A stretch of 64,000 nt of DNA. Origin: Chrysomallon squamiferum (lineage: Eukaryota > Mollusca > Gastropoda > Neomphalida > Peltospiridae). Each line of letters opens with the position of its first letter. Position 1 is the stretch's first letter. The notes below the pieces were generated by a model, which ran no database searches, was not told where the DNA came from, and worked only from the letters and a program-made list of their open reading frames with translations. Made by a program: the position numbers and the translations under genes. This document shows, piece by piece, positions 52,901-64,000 of the stretch. Where the stretch lies: NCBI GenBank assembly GCA_012295275.1, contig CM022665.1, positions 21,936,002-22,000,001 on the forward strand. The letters are read 5' to 3'.

Positions 52901-55900
52901 GTTGAAATGCATTTGTCACTGGCTAAACAAATAATTGTAATATGGATGTGGCATGTTGCAAAATAGCAATCATAATAAAAGTGCTTAAGCACAATGAAAA
53001 TGAGACTGATCAAAGGGATAAATTGATTTTGCGATGACCAGTATAAACATGTCTGAGCACATGATCAACATTTTCATTGACGAACCACCTCCTTATATTT
53101 CAAAAATATAACAGTTGCATATATAATTACTTTTAAATTTTTTATTGATTTGTAACTGAATCATGTTTAATTAGATTAGTTGCTATTTATTTTCTGGAAG
53201 AAAAAAATTATAAACATAAAACTTTTACGTTATTTCTGAAGTTTTGCAGAAACAGCATTTTGATTACCTATTTTTGTAAGATTGGTAGTTCTAAATTTTA
53301 AAACATCTTTCATGCAAGTCCCCAAATATACTTAATGTTTATTTTATTAGTCGTATTTCTTTTACATTTTGTATAGTAGTTTTCTTGGAGTTATTTTTCA
53401 AAAATGATTTTCTTAATACCGTTTCCATATTTTTGTATTTTGAATAGATAGTTGTATCATGTTGTTATGTTTGCACAAAAGGGAGCTGATGCATTGTTTT
53501 CTGTACCCTTTATTAATTAAAAAGTAAATGCATGTTTTGGGTAGAGATCAACCCATTTTTTTGTCAAAAAACTTAAAATACAAATACATTATTTTTTTAC
53601 TTGGAGGTAAATTTTCACAATCGCCTCTGACTGCTATTCCAACAATCAGGTTATTGTTTCTTTTACTCCATTTTTTTAATTGACCTGTTTATCCTATAAA
53701 AAAAACATTAATTTAAAGCAAAGTGATACCATATATACATTTTTTTACAGACTTCAATTGCATGGTTTTTATATTCTGAATTGAATTGATTTTCTGTAAA
53801 TTTAGATCTTTAAGAATGAAAGAAACTTTCCAGTCATAATTATATAATTACCTCATTCATCATTTTATACTGATCTTTACACATAAAAGTCATATCTATA
53901 TGACTATAATAATGTAGCTATAATATGCAGAATGTTTGTGGGCTTGTTTTAAGTGTGATGTACCTTCCAAAGTAATAAATTGATAAGTGTAGGAAAAATT
54001 CAGTTACATGTTATATTTGCAAACACTCTACAAAATGAATCGGGTTATTAACCACCTGATACATTTTCAAGTTACAAAGACTGAAAAATTGCTGATTTTC
54101 ATATATGATAAGAATTGTCTTTATTGACTGCATTTGAAAAGCTTGTATTTCAGAAATCAGAAGAGCTACAGAACTGAACTTTCATGTGAACACTAGCTTT
54201 AGGAATCACTTCCCACGAATATAACTTTTACAGATGTTTTTGTAATGTAAAAAATTGGCTGGATCATCCTATATATATAATGATTTGTTGCTGTTGCAGG
54301 GCAGGGGGGAATCCAACCTTTTGTTACAAGTGAGTGTTGTTTTTTTGGTAATTATTTTCATGTTTGTTTGATCAGTCTTTAAGTGAAGAGTCAGCTAGCT
54401 TACAGCAGCAGCTGCCATCTCTGCAGCAGAAGAAGAAACAAGGAGAACAACAAATCCTGGCCAAACAGAACAGTTTATCAAAGACTACAGAAAAGAAAAG
54501 GTTATTGTCATATTTTAAAATAATTTATAGTATGCTGCATTTCAGTGCAGGATGTTTTGAATGAATATTTTATCTTGTTAATGTCTTTTTTTTTTAAATA
54601 AAAAATGACTGGAAATAGTGTTTTATTCTTGAAGAACTGATTATTAATGTGACTTTTTGTTATTGTAGTGAAAAGACAACTGTGAAATCATCTGAAGGTA
54701 AGAAAATTACTAAATTTATCTTTGTTCTAAATCAAATTCATTGTTACTTTAGAAATAAATAATAGATTTTTGTTTATTGATGTAGTAAAAATATTTATTA
54801 GTAATTATTTCTGTTTTGATTTTATTTCCAATTTAAAAATTTAATTTGATAATATGTATACCCTTTGTAGCAAAAGTATTAGAAATATATTTTTTTTAAA
54901 TCAGTTTTCTTAGACTACAAATATTTTATAGTCTCCAAAGAATCCTCCCTGTCTGTAGTAAATTAGATCATTTTTTAACATCACACATTTTTTGTAGTGC
55001 ATGTTCTTTGTTTCCTTGTTTGTAGATAGATATTCTTTTGTTTGTTTTGTTAACTAGGAAGTGATAAAAAATCAGCCAGTTGGTTTGATTTTGGTAATGA
55101 GTTTAGCAAAGCTGCTGAGAACAGTGTGTCTGTGAATTGGGGGAATGCTTTCTCCACCAATAATAAACAGGATGTCTGGAGTGCCAAACCTAGTCAAAAT
55201 AATGAATTATCTTCCACTGGTAAGACTCGAAGTTATTGTTTTCTTCAGTGGGTTTTACTAGAGCACAACATTTATTTATGAATTCAGATGTTGCTTTTAT
55301 TCATTGCTTACTAGAAGTTTGCTACTAAGGAACATTTAAATGAAATGCCAGCATAGATGTAAATCTTTTATAATTTTTTAAAATTTATTTTACTATTAGA
55401 TTATTTTCTTCTTCTTTAAAACACTTCCAGATAATATAAAGTGCATTTATTATTTTTTACTTAACCAAAAACATTTTTATTGAATTCTGTTTGGTTATTA
55501 ATTTTTATGCTAATTTCATTATTTTGTGTTTTTAACATGTTCTGCACTGATATTATTTTGTCTTTTTTTTTTGTTTTTTTTTTTTCCTGTGTTAAACAAT
55601 GTTCTACTTGACTCGTTTAAGAAACAAAAACATTTCTTTCAAACCCAACTTTTCATTATTTTACGAGCAATAAAATATATTTATTAATCTCTCTGGATTA
55701 GCTTTATTTGTTCATTTTACAGCTGAACTGTGTACACAAAACCCTCAGTTACCGTATGTGCAGGTGAAGAAAAATAAAATTTCATCCTAAATCCAAATTT
55801 TCCTGAACTTTAATAATATTTAATGAATTTATTATTATATAATTTTTTAAAACTCTTCTTTTAGCATTCATGGCTGGACCCAAGAAGAAGTACAGAGCTT

Positions 55901-58900
55901 TATTTGACTTTGAAGCACGATGTGATGATGAATTATCACTTGCACCTGGAGATGTTGTTTGGGTATAATCATATATTATCTTACACTGTAATACTGGAAA
56001 AAAGAAGATAAACAAAGTTTATAAACTTGAGAAGTTTTATTCTGAATGGAGTCACTAGACACATTTATTACACATTACATTATTACTATGTATATATTTG
56101 ACTTGACAATTTTTTAATTTATCTTTTAGATACCTGATGAGCAAGGTGATACTGTAGAAGGAATGGAAGAATGGTTTAGGGGTGAGAAAAATGGTGTTGT
56201 AGGCTGGTTTCCAAAAGCTTACGTTGAGCTTTCTGAAGATCAACCAACTAGTCAGCCAGTAGTCAGCCAGAGAGAAGTCATGACTAGGTATTCTTTAGAT
56301 GTTAAAATAATAATAAATTACGATAATTTTTTAGAAAAGAGCTAATACATGAATTGATGTAAGGAAGGGAATTTTCTTTTTCCATAGAATTCTTCTATGC
56401 ATAAAAAAAATTGTTTACAGGGTACTTGTAAGGAAGCCTTTTGGAATCTTAATTTCAATAGATTGTGATGAATAAATCGTACTGTATAAAATTGAAGATA
56501 CAGGTTGACTGAGAGTTTAAAAATGAAAAAAAAGTAATAAATTGTGAAAGGAATATATTTCGATAAATTAGTTGGCTTTTGTGTAATCTTTTATTATTTT
56601 TTAAAGACAGTATAAATGGTTAAAATGGGAAACAGTTTAGTTACTGGTTGTGTATTTCAGTGTATCAGAACCCAAGTTAAATGCCCCATCTCAGGAAGAA
56701 CCAGTAATAGAGCAGCAAAACTCTGAAGTTGATATAGCTGGAGTACCAGGAACTCTGTCAACATCAGTGGACTCTCCATTTATGGCAGTGTCTCCAACTC
56801 CTGGTCAGGTATCTGTAGATGTTATGTTGATTACTTGAGAGCTGAATGTTTATTGGTAAAGACTTCATTAATTCAAAAATGGAAAAATGAGAAAACATTC
56901 CAGCATGTAGATATCATCTCGCTATTTGATAATTATTAATTATGTGGGAGTATTAGGCTTGGTGAAGTCAAGATACTAGAGGTAAATAACTTCTTTGTTA
57001 ATATTAATTTGTTTGCTAAATTTTTAATATTTTTATTTACTGTTTTCCGGTTCAATGACTGACTTTTGTCAGTTTATCAGAACTTTCATTTTCCATTTTA
57101 TTAACTCTTGCATCCTTATTTGTTTTTTAAATTGCTATACTTTTGAATTTTGGTGTGAATATTTTTGCATATTTGTAAAAAATTTAACTTAATCTTTTTC
57201 ATGTTGTGAAATAATTGTTACCGTAGGGTACCATGGCTCCTGAAGGTCTTCTTTGCAAGGCTATGTATCCTTGGAAAGCTCGCCAAGATAACCATTTAAC
57301 TTTCAACAAGGATGACATCATTACTGTGAAGGAACAGCAGGATATGTGGTGGTTGGGAGAACTTGCCGGCCAGGTGAGAAATGCATTAACAATAAATATA
57401 TGTTTTTCATGTTTTATCATTCATTTTGGTAATATTCAGAAGTTGAGCTATAACAGTTGTTGTTTTTGGTAGAGAATGAATCACGTTTTCGATTAAGTGT
57501 GGTGGTGCTGAACATTCATTTATTAATTATAGAGTTTGTATTTTATTTATCTTACAGACTGGATGGTTCCCAAAGGCATATGTTAAACTCATTGGTGTTG
57601 GATCTTCCAAAAACAGGTTAGAAAAATGTTATGCAGTTTTATTTAAAATTAAAACAAATTTTTTTTTATTTGGCCTTAATAGTAACATAATGACAAAATA
57701 TATTTTGAATTTACATTCATAAACAAAGTTTAAAGTGTATAAATTTAAAGTGTATTTAAAAGACCTCTAATCAGATGAATATTTATCATGGTATTACAGC
57801 ATAAATTATTATAATAATTTGTAACATTCATCTGTATTCTTATTGCAAGATTATTTGTTACAAAAGTAATCTCAGTAATTTTTTAATAGTTATAAAATAT
57901 GCAGATTCTAGATATGTTAGAAATGTTTTAGTTCACTGAATGGAAGCCCTATGGGAACTCTGGAAAAGCCTGAGAGTGCCAGAGCATCTCCTGCTATAAA
58001 TAAATATGGAGGAGGTAACTAAAATTTGAAAAATAATTTAAAAAATAATAAGTATGTGGAAATAAATTTTTGAAACTGCTGCTTCCAAGCTGCTTCCTTA
58101 AACAGAAATTTTCATGTTGTATTTCTTCCATCATTTAAATATCTTTTTCAAAAATATTTTATACAGTTATTTATACATTTTTCAGTTTAATTTAAAACAG
58201 CTAATGTCTTAGAATTAATAGAATTGTTCTTGAAACACTGCTGTAAAAATCCTGTCTGTTTTTGCTTACAGAATATTATGTAGCTATGTACACCTACAGT
58301 TCAGATAATCCAGCAGACCTTCAGTTTAATGAAGGAGATATGATTCTAGTCACTAAAAAAGATGATGATTGGTGGACTGGCACTCTAGGAGAGAGCACTG
58401 GAATATTTCCAGGCAGCTATGTTAAGAGTGTAGAAATACAGGTAATCTGCACATCACAGTTCATACGTAGGAAATACATGTAAAGTTAAATGTTTTTAAT
58501 ATACTATATTTCCATATCAGAAGAATTCCTTTCTTTATGTAATAGTTTTGTAACTGTACTTTACATTTAACATGTTTAACAGATTTTACTTTCAATTTGA
58601 AACATCTTATGGACTGATATATTATCAGTTCAGCAGGGAATTAATGGGCATTAATGTTTTTTTCCTTCTCAACCATACCAGTCACTTGCCTTCAAAGTTG
58701 TATGCACAGTAATGATAGCATCCCATCACTTCAACAAAATCAAAGCTGTATATAGTGTGTTTCATTTACATTCCACAACAATTATCTTATTTGTCACTAT
58801 GTTAAATGTTAGTTGAATACTGACCTTATTGTGATTAGTTATCTGCTTATCATCTTGGACATTGCTTTGACACTCCTTGCTTTGAGCTTGTTACAGTATG

Positions 58901-61900
58901 GATCTTGTTATTGCTTTCTTCATGCTTCTGCTTTTTTAAATGATGCTATAATGCTAGTAAATCATCTGGATTATGGCAGAAACGAGTTTTGCTTTACTAC
59001 TGCTTGGCTTCTAGCAAAAGGAGAAGGATTTGTGGCATGGTAATAGCTTATTTTAGCATTTACCTGCAGCCTGTACTTGTTAGCAATGAAAAAAACCCAG
59101 CTTAAATCAATGAACACAGATGCTAGACAATACAAATTATTGTTAAAATAAAACCTCCACACATTTCCAAGAATGAATGGACTGCACTTTGATGAAGTAG
59201 ATGTGAAGATTGATGGATGAGATGAATAGGCCTAAGTTGTTTGGAAGAGAAATAAATCTGAATATGAAGAATATTTTAAAACTGTTACTTCTTTGCCTTA
59301 CCTATCAGTTTTTTTATTTATTTATAATGATTAATCCCAAATAAAACATGGTCTTTCAATTTGTCTCAGGATAAAACTTTTCAGATAATCTTAATTTAAT
59401 TCCTTTTTTTTTTTTTTTTTAAATACCAATAATAAAAAAGGAACAAAAAAGAAAGAAAAACAGAAGTGTACAAATTTTAATTGTGATCAAATACCTTTTA
59501 GTAAATAAATTAAGCAGTTTATCTTCTATTAACTTTATAAAACTGAATAACTGCTATTAATTTTTTTATTGTTCACATATAAATGTCTTCTATCAGACAA
59601 TCATGATCATTTGTATCAGTTTGGAGTGAAAGTTTGTTTAATCTTTATAACACCATCAAAGAAAAATGCTAAAAATTCTTTCCAGAAGAAACAACCTATA
59701 TCTTCAGTATATGACATTGTTGACACCTTGAACAATAGCAGTAATAAGGCTATGAAACAAAGACAAACCAATTTAAATTGGTTAGACACTCAGGAAGTTT
59801 TTGGCAAAGTTGATAAAACAATAGAAGAAGATTCACTGATGCAGACTGCTTGTCAAAACATTAAGCCACTGTCTGATTCTCTGGGACTTGTGACCTTTGA
59901 TTCACAAGTAAAAACAGTGACTGAAGCTGAAGTGATGAAACCTTTTAAATTTGATCCAAAATGTTCAGATAATACCATTTCAACTGGTAAGGAGACTGAG
60001 CTCATGTTGGAAACTACAGCTGATAATGAAGCAGAGCAGTTTGATTATGAGCCAGTAGAATGTTTTCAGAATGAACAAAGGTCATCTGAAGATGATCTTT
60101 ATGAAGAAGTGAATATGTGGCTTCCACCTTCAAAAGAATTCACAACAGGTTTACCTAATTACACAGAAGTAGATAAGGTATAAAGAAACATTTTCTTCTT
60201 GCTTGTTATTTTTTCTGCATTCTGTTAGGAAAGTAATAATAGGAAGAGGTTATTGGCAGCTAAACACTACTTAAAGATTGTAGGAAACAGAAAAGTAGAA
60301 GATATGGATAAATGATTGGTGCACACAGTGTATTTTGAAATGTTAAATGCAACAAAAATGCCCACTTCATTTATTTTCTGTCAGTAAATAATGGGATTAA
60401 ATCTGGACACAGATTGGAATTTTATCATTTTTAACATACAGCTCAAGGTTTGTTATGTTTTTTTAACACATTGAGTAGTGACAAATGTAGTGACCTCTTT
60501 TATTTCGGTGAAAAGTAAAGCTGACAGTTTTACAGAACTACTGGGTATAATTGCTATTTTTTCTTCATGTAACAATATTAGTCAACATACAGATGAACTT
60601 GCTTTTCTCTGACACATCTTTACAAATCATCCATAACCATATTCAAAGAAAAAATCATATTTATGATTTTAACACGACTTTTAAGAAACTACAGAATTTT
60701 ATTTTCTGAAATCACAATTCATATTTTACATTTTAAAACAAAAATATATCATTTTTATTTAGTATACACAATTACTTTAGCTGCATATTAATGGCTTTTA
60801 TGTTAGCTGAATTGTAAGTTATCTGCTATATAATTTTAGTATGCTTGTTTAGATGTTTAGATGCCTTCATGAAATATAGTAATGTGCATGTTCAAGCCAG
60901 GAATTAAAAGACTTCACTGTCAGTTAAGACATTTTAGTCTTTTTTCTTTTAAAAGGTATACCTTTGGTGACCAGAAATAATTTTAATGTATTCTATGTAT
61001 ATTTTGGGGTTATGTTTATCAATGTTTTGGCATTCAGTTCTAATTAAAAAGTATGACAACCAAAGAATACAGTGTAAGAAACAGCTAGGTAACACCATTT
61101 TTCACTGAGATGTCATCATCAACAGGGTGGACTAATCCATTTTAAAATTTCTCATAGTTGTAATAGAAAGTAGTATCCATTCCACGATATACATGATGTT
61201 GAGTGACTTTAGTTAATAAAGGGATAAACTGGCAGTGTTCATATTGGTATTATTGTATTTTATTTTTTGTTATTAGTATGGAAAGGCACCCAAAACAAAA
61301 ATTTGGAAATTTAAAAGAATTTTATTAAATCATTCATTTGTATGATCACAGGTTCACTTTCAGTTATTTTTTTCATAGTGATACTCAGTCTTAATTTAGA
61401 GTAAAGCCATGCAGTTTTGTCTAAAAATATATGTATTAGTGCAAATTCATCTTTTAAATTCTGGCTTGAAAAATATGGTGTGAGATTATTTTGCACTATT
61501 ATTTATATACTTGGCATTTAAAATTGGAATATCCTCAAATTTTAAATATTATTTATATTTTTAGAACTGGAATGTAGTGGAACAGTTCAATGAATTACAG
61601 GCTGTTAATTACTAATTTCTCACACCATGTTACCACTAATTATCAAATATGTCATCTTGCTTTCTTTTTTATATCTTGCATGTGCATGCTTATGTATCTT
61701 CTGGTGCTTCTTGCTAGAATTGCTCGTCACTAATCTTTGAAGGAACAGATAGTAATTCCCAGACATCAGATTCAGCAAGCATCACTTCAAAGACATTAAA
61801 CAGTGATACAGACAGATATCAAGGGAACATGTCTGATGAGTTTTCAAAAATGACTAGCACTTCAGAACTAGCTGAAATTCAAGATAACGTGATGACCTCT

Positions 61901-63604
61901 ATGAGTAATATTGATCCCACTTTTGAAATTTGTGAAAGCACAAGTCTTTTAGAAGTGACACCCTCTGAATTTGCTGGGCAATTAATTGAACAAACTGTAT
62001 CAGTACCTGGGTCTGTAGAGTTGCAACCCTCTAGCAGTGGTTTTAGAATTGAAGCCTCTAGCAGTGATTTTAGAATTGAAGCATCTTCTCTGGAGTGGCC
62101 AGTGTTTGAGAAAAACATGAATGAAACTGTAGCAAATGAAATTGGTAAACAAGATGCTGGCAAAACAGTAACTTATGAAGAGCAGTTGGATTATGAACCT
62201 ATTGAATGTGTCACTTTCAGTCCTTCATATGAAACTCAGAACCTGTCTGATGATTCTGATCTTTATGAAGAAGTCAACTTGTGGCCTTCACCTTCACCGT
62301 CAGCTTGTGGACCATCATCTAACACTGCTGAATCATATAAGGTACATTTAGAGCCTGGTCCCATGTCTTCATGACTGTAATTTATGCTCATTTCAAGCTG
62401 TATTTTTTTCCGTTCTAGATATTGCTTTGTAGTGCATGGTAAAGGTTAGTATTGTCTGTAAATGCTTTGTAATGCTCTGTAATGCTATCATTAATGCAGT
62501 TACACTTAGTTGGGGTTAGGATATATTGCATGACTGATGTACATATCAAACATTAAATGAAATACCTGCATTTCATATTCAATAATTTATGCACAAATTA
62601 AATGTATATCAAGTATATTAAACTTATTAGTATATACCAGAGGGGGGTGAAAACAATACATATATATATATATACATAAATGGGTTACTTTCATTTTTTT
62701 ATATTTTTTTATAGATGTCACTGTTTGGGAAAAAAAATAGTTTTTGTTGCAAACCTTTTTAATTTTGTTATTTGTAGTAATTACAAATAACCCAAAACAA
62801 ATAATTCAGTTTTAAGAAAAGATTAAAAATAACATTAAGAAGATAAAATCTTCCCAGATTCTTTAATGTTAACACAAAAGTTAATTTATTACTCCTTGCT
62901 AGTTACATTACATTAACATAGTGTGTGTAGCCATGCCTCCCAACATTAGGCTTGTTGAAGTTTTTCAAAGACTAGTTAATCAACATAAGAATATCATCAT
63001 TCAACAAAATCTTTACTAAACATACAGGAACTGAATGTTACTTTTTACAGAAAAACCTTTTAAATAGACAACAGTAGAAAAGACAGTTAACTCTGAAGCA
63101 GTGGAAAAATAAGATAAATAATTCAGCATTTTTAATGGGGTTTTTTAGATGAAGAATTAAGTCGAGATAATTGATTTTATAGTCAAATCAGTGTTTCGGC
63201 TGAGATTGAATTAATTCAGTAGTGCTGAATTTCACACTGAGAATTCCCACCTGCTGGAGAAATGGCAGAATGTTTGTGATATATGTATCATAAGTCTTGT
63301 TTTGAGGAACTTAACAGTTTCTAATGCAGCCAGAAATATTCTTCTAAAAGGCTGCATTCACTAAGCTGAAATATTTGTTTGGCATCCTGAAACTGAGGTG
63401 CTCTATAATTAGATGTGTCAATGACAGAATTTAATTTTGAAGTGCAGTTGCAACATTTGTATTGTGTAATACATTACTTTACAATGAAATTTTCTCTTCT
63501 TTTTCTTAATATTTTCTACTAAGTTTATATTATGTTTTTAATCATTACCTTTTTCTTTTCTACTTAATGTTTTCAGCCTGATCAAAAAATATCTAAAAAA
63601 CCAG
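43823..63604 (+). CDS. ITSN1: Intersectin (ITSN), 30 coding exons, C-terminus beyond the window
   Basis: Coding exons: 43823-43835, 45725-45811, 46128-46191, 46539-46741, 46949-47086, 47429-47468, 47851-47942, 48408-48471, 48698-48897, 49253-49384, 49734-49884, 50050-50161, 50549-50698, 51419-51559, 51748-51835, 52256-52395, 54300-54329, 54376-54500, 54669-54697, 55058-55219, 55865-55962, 56130-56287, 56661-56808, 57227-57373, 57558-57616, 57932-58014, 58272-58441, 59686-60177, 61718-62341, 63577-63604; 1389 codons plus one base, all in phase. It is a scaffold of clathrin endocytosis and actin signalling. EH1 is about residues 8-105 (calcium loop D59-E70), EH2 about 195-285 (loop D238-E249), the Glu/Gln/Arg coiled coil about 345-605, SH3-A about 728-790 (ALFDFEA to [10 protein letters not shown]), SH3-B about 860-916 (AMYPWKA), SH3-C about 953-1003 (AMYTYSS), an insert 1009-1380, then the KISKKP lead into SH3-D. 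The remaining SH3 domains, and any DH-PH-C2 tail, lie downstream. Invertebrates usually have one ITSN, so the symbol means the ITSN1/2 family. Confidence 0.96.
44567..44691. repeat. Self-complementary compound microsatellite (CA)n-(TG)n-(TA)n
   Basis: A CA tract (44567-44641, with few ATAC/GCAC interruptions) is followed after three bases by a TG tract (44645-44667) and a TA tract (44667-44691). CA followed by TG on one strand can fold into a hairpin. It is in ITSN intron 1. Confidence 0.95.
46920..46944. repeat. Poly-T run forming an ITSN acceptor tract
   Basis: A run of about 25 T directly precedes AAAG and the start of ITSN exon 5 (46949), so it serves as that exon's polypyrimidine tract and is a probable length polymorphism. 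Confidence 0.85.
54300..54329 (+). CDS. ITSN 30-nt phase-0 cassette exon candidate
   Basis: Between exons 16 and 18 of intersectin, gttgcag is followed by 30 bases encoding [10 protein letters not shown] and then a strong donor, gtgagt. The exon starts and ends in phase 0 and its neighbours also meet in phase 0, so it can be skipped without breaking the frame. It falls at the end of the coiled-coil segment. Confidence 0.5.
59686..62341 (+). CDS. ITSN insert exons 28 and 29: repeated YEP/DLYEEVN modules between SH3-C and SH3-D
   Basis: Two unusually long exons, 59686-60177 (164 codons) and 61718-62341 (208 codons), both start and end in phase 0 with good splice sites (ctttccag...AAG|gtataa and cttgctag...AAG|gtacat). 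The encoded sequence is acidic, Ser/Thr-rich and probably disordered. Both exons finish with a related module: FDYEPVEC then [12 protein letters not shown] (Tyr 1129 and 1147), and LDYEPIEC then [13 protein letters not shown] (Tyr 1331 and 1355). YEEV resembles the preferred Src-family SH2 ligand type pYEEI, so phosphorylation-dependent docking is a possible role (inference). Human ITSN1 has only a short linker here, and the following exon (KISKKP, then G) rejoins the human KKPE linker. Inclusion is inferred from open frames and phases. Confidence 0.8.
62031..62084 (+). repeat. 27-bp tandem duplication inside ITSN exon 29
   Basis: Two adjacent 27-base units beginning ctagcagtg differ at only two positions. 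They encode the repeated nonapeptide [18 protein letters not shown]. The length is a multiple of three, so the frame is kept. Confidence 0.9.
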
Positions 63605-64000
63605 GTAGGGCTTTCATTTCTTTTTATTTATTATTCATTTTTTAAAAAAGGTATTATAGTTTGAAGATTATTACAAATGAATTATGTCTGAATTAAAAAT
63701 GTGTTATAAAAAAATAAGTGCAGTGGCTTAAAAAGGATTATGGTTGGAATTTTTGTTTCTGATGATTTTTAAAAAGAACCAGCATAAAAGTTTAAAAAAA
63801 TTGTGTGTGATACTCGCTTCAGTATTTTACCATGAAATGTTCATATAATAAAATAATAACAGTAGTAAACTAGCTTCTGTTACATTCATTCCAAACCCTG
63901 TCATACTTATAACACGTCTCAGTTGATGGATTGCTGTTAAAATTTGTTTTAAAAATTAAAATCTGTAACTGCTACTTACATTACTTTCTAGTTGAGTATA

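Noticed and set aside
58813-59043. 76-codon hydrophobic frame between ITSN exons 27 and 28
   Set aside because: It looks like two membrane segments but lies in an intron, has no family signature, and exons 27 and 28 join in phase 0 without it.

Overview
This is nuclear DNA of an intron-rich, strongly A+T-rich animal genome, packed with simple repeats: (AAT)n, (CT/GA)n, (GT/CA)n, (TA)n and long poly-A/T runs. Every recognised gene is of animal type, with GT-AG introns and proteins closest to animal families. Repeat style and gene content fit a lophotrochozoan, probably a mollusc; that taxonomic call is inference. I see no operons, CRISPR arrays, viral genes, rRNA or tRNA.

Layout. (1) 1-6.7 kb is a compact cluster of three housekeeping genes: the last exons of APEX1 (+), then BLOC1S3 (-) in six small exons, then SNIP1 (+) in two exons. 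APEX1 and BLOC1S3 converge. BLOC1S3 and SNIP1 are head to head with 543 bp between start codons. Two MITE-like inverted-repeat elements sit in BLOC1S3 introns. (2) 6.7-11.4 kb holds the SNIP1 3' side and AT-rich sequence with no gene seen. (3) 11.4-16.2 kb (-) encodes a four-exon, 413-residue, cysteine-free, acidic secretory precursor with a signal peptide and many dibasic sites. It is a candidate granin or neuropeptide prohormone that I do not recognise. Its last intron contains a decayed Tc1-family transposase. A CRE+TATA promoter candidate lies at about 20.95 kb and a possible alternative non-coding first exon at about 33.5 kb. (4) 16.2-36.1 kb is otherwise a 20-kb gene-poor, microsatellite-rich stretch. 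(5) 36.1-42.7 kb (-) is CRYZL1 in 11 coding exons. (6) 43.8 kb to the window end (+) is intersectin (ITSN), 30 coding exons so far: EH1, EH2, coiled coil, SH3-A, SH3-B, SH3-C, a large unusual insert, and the lead-in to SH3-D. The rest lies beyond the window.

Main points. The CRYZL1/ITSN head-to-head arrangement is the one known for human CRYZL1-ITSN1, so it looks like an ancient linked pair. Intersectin carries two large phase-0 exons (492 and 624 nt) between SH3-C and SH3-D. Each ends in a related tyrosine-containing acidic module (YEP-V/I-E followed by DLYEEVN-x-W), which I do not know from vertebrate or insect intersectins. Exon joins were worked out by hand from splice sites and reading phase. 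They are consistent across all five multi-exon gene models, but no transcript data were available.
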